Source: Centroberyx gerrardi (lineage: Eukaryota; Chordata; Actinopteri; Beryciformes; Berycidae). From it: a stretch of 64,000 nucleotides of DNA. The notes under the pieces are model-generated. The model was not told where the DNA came from. It ran no database searches and saw nothing but the letters and a program-made list of their open reading frames with translations. Positions 36,205-48,200 of this stretch are shown one piece after another. The number at the start of each line of letters is the position of its first letter. Position 1 is the stretch's first letter. Where the stretch lies: NCBI RefSeq assembly GCF_048128805.1, contig NC_135999.1, forward strand, positions 20,566,949 to 20,630,948, in the 5' to 3' direction. Both the position numbers and the translations under genes were made by a program.

Positions 36205-39200
36205 TTAGTCTACAGTTTTGGGCTCTTCATTGGACTTCTTGAGGAGGGTGAGCAGGTTCTGGGACATGAAGTACGGCCTCTCTGCTGTTCCATCGTTGCG
36301 TTCAAGGTCCTCCACTGTGACATGGACAAAAGGGGTTGAGAGAAAACACTTGCCTAGCAACATGCTAATATTGGCTGACAGCTCTCCTGTGTTTGTATTT
36401 GTCCATTGTCTCTAAGTGCCTAGCTTATTAGGAATTGTCCCTCTCTTATTTAAAGCTGACTTTGTTGTACATGCAAACTCACCTGTTTTCCCTTTATCCA
36501 AACGCCAAACAACGCGACGCTCATACATTTACACAGAACAAAACTACTGTGATTAAATACAATTACCTTTAATCAAGAACTACATCCAATAAACATGGAA
36601 TGTCATCAGTGGAAAATCTACTTACAACGCTCACAACGTGACAAACGAGAGAAAGGTACAAAAGCATCCAGAGACGTAAAGATGTTAGTAGCAAAGCGCT
36701 CAGTAGGCCGTGTTTACACCATGCAGCACTGAGAAAGGAGGGCAGGGGAGAGGAGAGGAGAGGAGAGGAGAGGAGAGAGCAAGGCAAGTCAAGTCAGTAA
36801 ACAATTGTAGGGTTTGCAGAGTCTGAGAGGTCAAGACGGTTGCGTCATGGCAACACAATCACAGCACTTATGCCAGTCTGAAATACCAAGGCAAGTAGGT
36901 GGCAATACAATACATGGGATCCCATCCAAGTGAGTGATCTTGGCGGGGGCGTCTCTACCAAGACTGAAGCAAAATAAATACGTTATAGACATACGCTGCT
37001 GCTGTATATACACATTAGTTCCATAGGAAAAAAAAAAAGATCTAATATTCATACAGTATATTAAATATGTTTGGAACCATTTGGCGTCAGCTGGTATTAT
37101 TGTAAACAGTGAAGGAGATTCACCATTGATTGAGATGGGTAGTTCTGACTGTAAACATGGTATTTAGTGGTTCTGTAGTGCATTCATCGACAGGATTAAG
37201 ACAGCAAAATATTAATGACAGTAATCAGGCACAGGGTCAGCACTTACAATGTTCTACAGATCTTCACGATATAAAAACCAACACTGTCTAAAACCAACAC
37301 AACAGAACGTTTTTTCAAGCTACAGAGATGCACTGGGCTTTTCGACCTGCTTCGACCCCCCACATGATGACCAAGACTCAAGGTCACACCACTGACACAG
37401 CAAGGCGATCTGCGTTTTAGCTCGTTGTATAGCCTACATTTAACAGGTCCTGATCACAAAGTTGTTAGGTACAGTTGTTCCGTTCGGCACGTACGCGTTT
37501 TATGTTTTATGAGGTTTTACCAAGCCTCGCTTTTTTTTCTTTTGTTTTTTTTGCCATTGCATTAATATTAACATCTACTCCTGTGGTGCAGACGGAGGAT
37601 CCTCTCCTTTAGGTTCCTCCTTCTCATCTTTCTTTTCAGCAGTCTCCTCTTTCTCAGCCTCTGCAGATGGAGGCGGCACCTCCTCGGCTTTATCCTCCTC
37701 TTTCGGCTCCTGCTTTTCTGCCGGTTCTGTCACGTCCGCTTCTTCTTTCTTTTCAGCCTCCTCCGGTTCACTGACTTCCGCTTTTTTCTCCTCGGTCTTC
37801 TCCTCCTGCGGCTCTTCAGCATCCGTCTTGGACTGCAGGGGCTGCTCCTCCTCGTTGCCCTGCTTCAGCGCTTCCTGCTGTTTTAGCTGGATCTCTCCAT
37901 CTTGCTGAAGAGGCGTTTCCTCCTCCACTCGCACCTCGTCCTGCCTTGCAGAATCTGCCTGCTCGACCCCGTCCCGGTCTTCCTCCGCCCTCTTTGTTTT
38001 GGAGAGGATCTCGTGCAGCTCGGGGGACATGAAGTACGGCCTGTCGGACGAGCCGTCGTTTCTTTCCAAGTCCTCGCCTTTCGAGTGTGCGTGTGTGTAT
38101 GTGTGATTTATGTTTGATTGAGTTAATAGAAAATGAGGAGAAAATGAAAACATGGGGAAAACGTGGTGAAAGAGAAGGTGTGAAAAATAAAGGGAAAAGT
38201 GAAATAAAGGGGGAGAAACGAGACAAAGAGGAGAACAGTCAGAAACATCGCAGGAACAAGAGGAAACCAGCAGCTCAGCCTGAGACAGTTGTATGAGTGT
38301 TTAAAGAGAGGACAGCTGATATAAAGATGCACCTGAAGAAGAGATCTGAATCACAACACTGTGCCTATCCACCGGCATGTTAATAACACCTACGCAGAGT
38401 TACTTACAGAAGCAGAGGAAGAGTGTGTCCACACACATGGCGTACACGCTGAAGAAGCCATGGGCGATGAGGTAGGATCCCACTACCACCGTCTAGACAA
38501 AGACAAAGTTGTAATGTAAGAGGTATGATGCAAGACCCACCAAGATGTAAATTAGGGCTGGGCGATAATTCAATATTATCGTTTATCGTCTTTCAGTGGA
38601 ATCATAACGTGATTTTGGATATCATGACAATTCTGCTGTCTAAATTGATGATAACAAGCAAATTTTATTTAAAAACTCAAAATGAGGTATGTGAAACACT
38701 TTAAGGAATATTACTTGAAAATTTCAGTTTTGTTTGACATCACACATTCAGTTCAATGGGATGCATATTAATTTGATTATTTAACATGTGATTTTGCATG
38801 CAATATCGTGATATATATCGAAATTGAAAAAAATCCTTATGATTATCATGATATTACAGTAATTTCAACCATATCTATAAATACAGTCATCTTGTTCTCT
38901 TTCTCTGTGGTAAAGTTTCACAGCCAAAGATGACATTGTATAGACATATTTCTATCTCACCAGTATGGGAACCCAATAGTAGTTGAGAGAGGGAGCGGCC
39001 TCCTCTACTGCTTTGATCCTTCCAGAGAAGAAGAAGAAAGAGCAGATCCCTGTACAGGAACAAAAATGTGAATGAAGGCTTACTGAATTTAAAACAGAAA
39101 GGCAGACAGACCGCTTCATTGCTTTTTGACAAGGTTTAGAAAATGTATCTTCATTTCAAAGGCAACTGCTCCCTTACCAACAATTCCAACAATGAGGAGC

Positions 39201-42200
39201 TTCCCAAGAAACAGGAGGAAGTCGGTCACTTTGTCTAAAACAGCCACTCTGTATGGAGAACAGGCACATTGCAGGATATGAAAGTAGAAAATAAACTGTT
39301 CTGAGAATGAATACTTAATGAATATTAGGATGTAGTCTAATGCTTATTGATTTTTCGAAACAAGATAACAAATAATACATGTAAATACTTATATTAATAG
39401 TAACAATAATAGAGGCTAATGTAGCTCTATTCAAAACCTAACGTTACATGAATGCCCACCTGACAATGTTCCTCATGAGAAGGAAGAAGGCATCTCGAGC
39501 CGAGGGACAGAAGCTTTTGCCATAGATGGCAATCTAGAGAGAGAAAAAAAGTATTTAACATCAGTTTAAAAAACAACCAGATCTGAAATCTTTTAGTCAG
39601 CCGTATTCCAGTTACAGAACCTCACCATGATGTAAGCGTTTCTGTTTAGGAACTTGATGCATTTCTCCAGACACCAGAAGCAGCACTTCATGCAGCTCAG
39701 CAGGAACTTGGTAAATTTGTTCTGGGCACCTGAAGGGTGAGAGCAAGAGGGATGAACAGTGTTGCATAAAATATCATGACTGGTTTACATGCGCAGAGTA
39801 ACCTGAGTATTGGCTGTACACTGTTATGGTGTTATTCAAGTTAGACTGTTTACATGAACCTTTGATACCCTGCAATTAAGTCTCCCTGTTTCCATGAATA
39901 AACCAATTAACAGAATATTCCTGTCCACCTGTGATGTGTCGCTTACAGACAGAACAGTCCGCAAGCGAAAAAGTATTAAAAGAGCTGGTTACTTCAAATA
40001 CAGGGGAAAGAAATGATGATCCCAATAGTAATAGTCCATATTTTTGTTTTCTAAATCTGAGTTTGCCACAGTAGCCCATTAAATATGGGAGTAGCCAGGC
40101 ATTTTAAGCAGGTTTCTCATGATCAGAATTTCATCTTAGCCGCGTTTTCTAACCAAGTTATGACGTTTACATGCGTTGACCCAAAGCCAGATTACATGAG
40201 TCATTAGATTACATGGATTATGAGCATTATTATCTATGCATGAAAACATAGCCACTGATAAATGTATGATAAATGTATGAAATGTATGCCTGATGTCTGT
40301 AGTCAATGAACCCCAAAGTGTATTTAAGTCAGTCTCCTTGTTCTAATGTTCTGCCATCTGACCTTTCAACTTGTGATCCAGGTACTCCAGAACGACCCTG
40401 ATGACCTGGACCAGAGACAGGATGAGAGAGCCGAAGGCCAGGGAGCCAGTGTGGAATCTGGACCGGAAGAGGAAGCAGAAACCAGGAAGAAGAGGGGGAT
40501 GGTAAGGGTGAGAGAGGCTCAGAAAAATCTGTATTTGTATAAGACAAGGTAACAACATTTCTTGCTCAGTGTTGAGATCTTGCCATTAGCCTACAGAATT
40601 TTTTTTTTTTTTTAACAAAGCAGGAGTTCACACACAAACACACACACATACACAAAAAAGTACACGCACGCACACACACACAAATACATACGAACACATC
40701 CAGCTTCTAACCTGAGCGCCCGTCCCAGGGAGGAGAAGATGGGGTAGGCGGGGATGTCGTCTGGCTTCTTGAAGGCCCAGTAGTAAGAGGCGAAGGCCCC
40801 CGACAGAGTGACCTGGCCCAGCGCCGTCACAAAGTTGGCGCACCAGAAGAAGAGGAAGACGTTGTAGAACTGGAACAAGATGAGGTATTTGTGGTAGAGG
40901 GTCTCACCACCGTAGAAGGCAAACAGGCACTCTGCGTCAGGACACGCGATTGACATGTTGGAGGTGTTGAACGTCTGGAGAAAGAGAAGGGGGCAGACCG
41001 GAGGATTAGAAAAGTGATTTTTGATACTGTGTATGGAGCTAAATCTGTGATGTTATCATGGGTAAAGATAAACAGTTTCATAAACAGTTTTTGACATTTA
41101 GTGGCATACCTTGGGGTCGCAGGTCTCTCTTGCGTGCTCACACTCTGTGGTGTTGAACACTTTGTAGACCTGGTCGTTGGAGGTGGACAAGAAACTGTGA
41201 AGCTGTCAAGGAGATTGCGTTAACGAGGGGGAATATGTTTGGAATGGTGATTTTTTTGTGTACAGACCAAGGTTATTATAGTTAACGAAAACTAACGAAA
41301 TAACGAAAACTAGGTGTGAAAAAACATTTTCGTTAACTGAAATAAAAATAAACACGAGGCTTTACAAAAAAACGATAACTAACTGAAACTGTATTGTGTA
41401 TTTACAAAACTAACTAAAATAAACTAAAATTATAGAGAAAATGTCTTTGTCAATTTATTTCATACATAAGCCTAGTATTATGGGTGGATATGAAATCTAT
41501 CTTCCAATTTTTTTTTTTTTTTCACCTTTTTGAATCTCGCCCCTGACAAATACCCCATATTACAAAAAAAGACTAAAACTAACACTGAAACTAATAAAAA
41601 CTAAACTAAAACTAAGCATTTTCAAAAAATAAAAACTAAACTAGCAAACCCACTTTAAAAACGAATTAAAACTGAAAATGAAAACAAAAAGTCAAAACGA
41701 AATAAAAATAAAAACGAATGAAAAATGCAAAACTATAATAACCTTGGTACAGACGAGCCACACGCAAGACAGCAGGTCAAACACAGACCTGGAGCAGCTC
41801 CCACATTTCATGCTGGCAGCTGCTGTCAAAAGCATCCCGCATCAATCTATATGGAATTTTCCACTATCACAATGATATAAAGAGGGATTAATTATGCAGT
41901 TAAACATTTATTATTAATCATGTTTTGAATGGCATGGAATAGACAGAAGGATACACAGCAGTGATGGCCCAGTAAGCAATCACTATGGCCAGGAGGGCAA
42001 AGGTCAGTAGCGGGTAGAACAGCGATGACATCACGTGCCCGACAGCTCTACCGAAGAAAACAATGGTCAAAAAACTGTCAACAGATCATCATATAATATT
42101 TTCCACTGGGGGGGAAGAGGGAGTTCCCAAACCAAAGTAACACATAAGCTTTGTCCACAGTTGTAATGAGACTACATACTTTCTTTCAGTGATGTTTGGG

Positions 42201-45200
42201 TGTAAGAACTAAATGTTTCCTCTCACTGTTACAGCAAACAAAACTGATCAAACTATATCTGAGCAGGCATGGTCACTTTTCCACCACACTTAAGAAGACT
42301 GTACAGTGTGAATAAAACAGAATGACCCTGCGCATTACAAGACGGGAATAAATTACCAACTCAGTGTGGCTAGAGAGGCGGTTAGACTGACCTGCTGGCC
42401 TCTTTGATGAGGGCGATGGCGATGAGAATTCTCTTCCTGAGGAAGATGAGCAGTAGGATGATGATCACCTCCACTATGGCCAGGATGATCACTGGGGAGT
42501 AGGGAGGAAAAATTAACACAGTAGATTAACAGCAACATTGATTTAACGAATGTTAGGGTTTGATTCATCAACCATTAATTCAAGAGCCTATTAAATAAAG
42601 GGTGTTGAGGAAGTGTGTTGTCCTGTATGTGTACATATGCACAAATAATCATAATGCGATTCTTTTCCTGAATATTGCAATTGCGATATAGTATACAGAC
42701 AGATTTTTCAATATTTTAGATTTTTCAGCAAACAAGAAACATTTTAATAATAAAAACTGAGATGTTATTGCTTAATATTTGCTGTGTTGGAATACAATGA
42801 ATGTTTTTTTATAATGTGCAATTTAATTTATAGGCCAGAAATTGGGCTCAGCACCAGAATACCATGACTAGGAGTTCAATTTGGTGCACCCATGACCCTG
42901 ATAAAATAATTGCAGCTTCTTGCGATTTGGAAGTTGAAGCAGTTCATGTCGCAATTTTAGTTTTTTTTTCTAATAATTGTGCAGCCCTAGTGTTTACATG
43001 ATAGTAAATCACATACACACTGGTAAAGAGTGTGTGCATGAATTTACACAGCAAATGTGTGTATGCTGCACGGACAAAAGAGCTGCATTATAGCATGGAC
43101 GTGTGGCTGTGCGTACTGAAGGCCAGCCAGGTCTGTCTGATCTGCAGGTAGACAGAGAAGTCCGTCTGCAGGCCGAGGTCACGGATGGTGACGTCAGCTC
43201 CAGGCTCGCCCTTCAGACTGGCAAACTCCATGTAACAGTGGAAAATCCCTAAAAAACACACGCAATAATATCCAAGTTAGAAAAGAGCATTTTAAAGTTT
43301 AAGTTGAAATATACGTTTAATATCTTGTAACATAAGCAGCATGATCTCAAATAGCAATTTTCTTATCTCTGCCAAGACACGGAAGACTTACCGTATCCAA
43401 TGACCAGAATAACCAAGACAATCATGACCCAGACCATGATGCCGGCCAAGAACCGCAACAGGACGATGAAAATCAGACTGACGACCATGGCGATCACCAG
43501 ACCGCTGGAGAGGGAGGACACATCCGACAAAAGCTTTAACACTTCATGGTATTTTAGCTTTGCGTGATCCTGAGTTAAACTAGTTCAACAAGTTCAATGT
43601 GGGGAAAACTGGGTCTGTTTCACATGTAAAAATATCATGTTTGTCTGTGTCGTTCTATTACAGTAACCACTAGAGAATGGAGAGACTTACAGCAATATCC
43701 AATGCCAAGATTGAGTGTAGTCCTCAAAGATCCTCATGGCCACCTGGCGAGCTTCAACCACCACATTTGACTTCCTGTAACAAAAGGAAATCTATTTAAC
43801 GCCTCCCACCAGTTTCCGAAATTAACTTTTCGGCTCACCTGCAAAACTAAGAAAAACATTTACTGCTAAGAATCATTTTTACCAGCCAAAGTTAATATAC
43901 ATTTTTCATAAAAACATATCACCCGGCCTGTTTTCAATGCTAGCTCTTGTATAGATTCGGGTGCTGTGTATAACATTCAATAAAGACACTTATACAGTGG
44001 ATAAAGTTTGTAATCCATCTGTTTGTAATCACCTGTGACTCGCCACATGAGACTAATGTTATGTTTCAACTAACGTTAGGCCAGTTAACCATGTAAACAG
44101 CTGAGGAACAGGAGGAAAAGTTTACAGAGGTTTAGATGCTACTGCTCTGTGTAAAGCCAGTGTAATCTGATTGGAGCACAGTCAGAGAGTGTAGTGTGTG
44201 GCCAGCAGCATATTTGAGAAAAGGCAAAGACTGTGTATTTGGGTTAAATATTTCAGCTCCTGACAAAGTTCCCCACAGGCTGCATTCGTGGTCCGGCTAA
44301 ACTAGGCTTGCCTGGTCTTGTTTTGAATAGGGGTGTGGAAGTGTGCACTGCCATACAGTAAGAAAGACTCACTTTGACGCTTCCAGCAGCTCTGTGGCAT
44401 TGACTTTGTCGCCCTCTCCGTTATCCAAAATGGTCTCGTTGCCCACCACCACCACCCCGCCTTTCATCGTTCCCAAGGCAGGCAGGCAGCGACGTGTGAC
44501 TGGAGAGAGAGTAGATGATCAGTTTGTTTGGTTCTATCTGGGTAACTTCACACATAAAAAACAAACCTATAGACACAACAGCTTCTAATAAAGGGTGTAC
44601 CTACCACTACGACTTCTTCCATTTCTACTAGTACAATTAGTACTGCTACTACTACTACTACTTAAACCACCTAGTACACCCTAGCAACCACCTAGTATAC
44701 CCTAGCAACCACCTAGTACACCCTAGTGACCACATAGTACACCCTAGCAACCATCTAGAAACACCCTAGTGACCACCTAGTACACCCTAGCAACCACCTA
44801 GTACACCCTAGCAACCACCTAGAAACACCCTAGTGACCATATAGTACACCCACCTAGTACACCCAAACTATAACTTTAACTATATTTTTGGTTCGATCTC
44901 AGAGTGATTTTTTGGATGTAGAGACAACGTCGGTAAAGTAATCATCCTCCATTTTGCTGTGAATATTCAGCGCCGAAATAAGATGATATCGTTGTAGTGT
45001 GAACGCTTGAGCAACAATGTATCGTTACAGATTACAGTTATCTTTTTAGTTATCACTCTAGGTGTGAATGGGCCTTAGGGATGAAAATTAAGTGAATAAG
45101 CAGGAGACATTCACTCACAGGCTTTACTGGGCATGAGCATGGAGGGACACAAGCCGTCCCTCAGGATCTCAGGAGCACTCTGAAACACACAAGTCCTTCA

Positions 45201-48200
45201 CTGTGCTTTCTTATAACTACATTTCACAGCATCGGTTTAAACATGCATAGAATGTGAATTGTCTACTCATCCGGTTGTTTACCAATTTGGAGAGGTCCAC
45301 TCCTTCTTTACAGTATTGCTTGTAGTAGTCTTTGTCTTCTTTGCTGAACTGGGCTTTCACCAATGTAAGGTGCTTGGTAGGACAGCTTTCCACACATAAC
45401 TGCACAAAAATAACGACATAAAAGTCATGGCAATCAGCATCGCATGAGATTAAATTCGCCCAAATTAAAAAAAAAAATACACATTGTTAGAAAGGGGAGA
45501 AAATAAGCAGTTTGATAGATGCAGTAGATGTAATTTCTGACCTGTGTGGTCGGGCACTGAAACTCCAGCAGCACCAGAGGACTGGCGCACTTCAGGATGT
45601 TGAAGTAGAACAGCAGAGGCTTCTTCCTATTGTGTAAGAACAGTAACAGAACAGTTATCTCTCTCTCTCTCTCTCTCTAAGGCCTAAAAGCAGATTATTA
45701 GTTCACAGTAATATATATCATTCTCTGAGGTGTAAACAAGCTGTTTTTCTGAGATAATCTCAACGTGAAAGACTTCCAAGGACACATAGATATTGTAGGT
45801 GTCATATTGTTCATATCAGTGGGTCCAAGCATGAGAGGACTCACTCCAGAGGCGTTCCCGCCTGTCCGCAGAACTGCCCCCTGCTGTCGGTGGGATAGAT
45901 GACTTTCCTGGGGTCTCCCTGGGACCAGGCTGCATGGAGGAGAATAGAAATCACTCATACTGAGGCAGAAGAAAGGTGGCTTTTGCACTGAATAACAATC
46001 AAATAACACTGGAGCCCCTAAAGACAGAATCTATTCATATCGTTTATCGAGTTTCAGAGTGTAAATGGACACATTTGCACTGATTAAGTACACATTATGG
46101 ATGACAGGTAAACATAATACTATGTGTGCTGTATTTGAAATACAGTAGTAGCAGCAGAGTTGAATCTTACCTAGGATACCCACACCAAAGTAGCCCACCA
46201 GGGCAATGATGAAGAGAATACAGCAGAGGACATCTGTGCATCCTCTGATGTGAGGAGAGAGGAGAGGAGAGGAGATGAAAAGATAAAAGAGGAGATTAGG
46301 AAGAGACAGTATGTTGTTATTGGTGCGTTAGAGTAAAGTGCAGAATGATCAGCAGTGATTGAAACACAGACACTCTTACCTGTTGTGAATCGGTCCTTTG
46401 AAAGTGGGGTCAAACTTCCTGGACTCCCCTGTGGACAAGAAGAGATGTTTTGTTATTGTCTGCTCCTGCAATTTGAACCTGTGACTTTCAACTTCTATCT
46501 CACTCTCTCGTGCCTCTAAAATAGAATGCATGCCATCAGACTACTTCACCAAAATCTAGTAGGCTCACTTTAGTGACTATCAGTAGTTTAGTTGAACTAT
46601 CCATTTGTGAATCTAAGCAGCCAAAATTAACACACACCAAGCACCAAATGCTGGTAAAAAGTTGTCTTTGGTGGATAAATCAACAGGGATCACCTGCCAC
46701 ACTGGTCAGTAACTTTTTGAGACAAGAACATTTGAAAGCCTCACTTGTCTGCAGTCTTTGGTCTTTGCCTGTTCTCAAACTTTGGTAAGTGTAAATGAGT
46801 AAAAAATGACTAGATGTGAATGGGGCTATATAGCTAAAATGGCAATTCATGTGAATATGCAGCTATCAGACCCTTGTGTTTTTGTGGTTTTGGTATTAAC
46901 TCAGTCTCAGCATCTCCGAATACCATAGCTTGCATGGCCAATTACAGACAACTTTAATATTTTTTTTTTGACGCATTTTGGCTAACCAACGCTGACTGGC
47001 CAAATGGTCTCAAATATAAAAATCAGCATGGACGTGTTGCTTGCAACAGTGTTACAACATTGTCAGCAGCTTGTAAACACAAATTTTATTACTCATTGGT
47101 ACAAAAATTAAAATTTCCTTTCGCAACAAACATCATTTGTCATCTTTCATTAATGTTGTTGGATAGCTTTAACGTTAGCACATTTGAGGTGCATATGGCT
47201 GTGGCTGATATTGTTTATGTATCACTGATAGCTCGCTGCCAAAACATGATTGTGGAAGCCACATCACCTGCTGAGTGTTTAGTTTTGCAATCTAATTGCT
47301 TATAGAATTTACATCAAAACAAAATCAAAACAAAAGGCGTGCCGTAAATCAGTTTCAGCACACAGGTTAGTGACACACAGATGCACTCATTAAGTATTTA
47401 TGATTTAGTAAATAGGCTAAAACCCATTTTTCCCAATAATTTACAGTATATTTCATATGAATATGATATTTTAACAGTATCTTTGAGGGCACTCTTTAGA
47501 AAAGTAAAGGCTTTTTCTACTGTGTGGGTGGGAGATACATGCACATGAGTACAATCTATATGAGTCAGCGCATGTGTTGACAAAGCAAGGACATTTTCCA
47601 CAACAAAAGGATTCTTCTGCCAGTCTGACATGCCTAGCAACCCACAAAATGGCTCCCCGGTGACGGAGAGCTCCCTGTGGACATCTCTAGCCACCATGGA
47701 AACACCTCAGACACAGGAGAGGAGGAACACCAGCCAAGCCTACTCAGCCTGCTCGCTTGCAGGGTGACATCATCATGTGCTAACACACTGTGAGTCAACA
47801 CTTTCAAAGAACAATGTGCATGAATGTACACATCAACAACATTTATAAAACACACACAATAAAACAGTGTCGCAATGTGCAATACATGTAATATCCCTAG
47901 TTCAGGAACAAGACCACGCCTCAAGCACACATTCAATTTCCTGCTCCACCCTATTTAAATGCGCCTAACCATGACCTTTTCTCTCTCTCGTATGTCTCAG
48001 TTCTCTCATCCCCCCCCCCCCCCCCCCCCCAACCCCTTGCTCTTCTCTCTCAGCACAGGAACCACAGGGGGATACGATGGAGCCAAGAAGACTCCCCATC
48101 AGCGAGACAGCACCCCCACCCTGAGTCTCAATTCCCTGGTTCCTCGAGCTAACCATCGACCCCAACTCACTCGACCCCCTCGATTCATCCCTTCATCTCG

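Noticed and set aside
37816-38226. 136-codon frame overlapping the slc44a2 acidic exon
   Set aside because: A shifted reading of the same GC-rich exon; only the other frame continues EDLERNDG in phase with the upstream exon.
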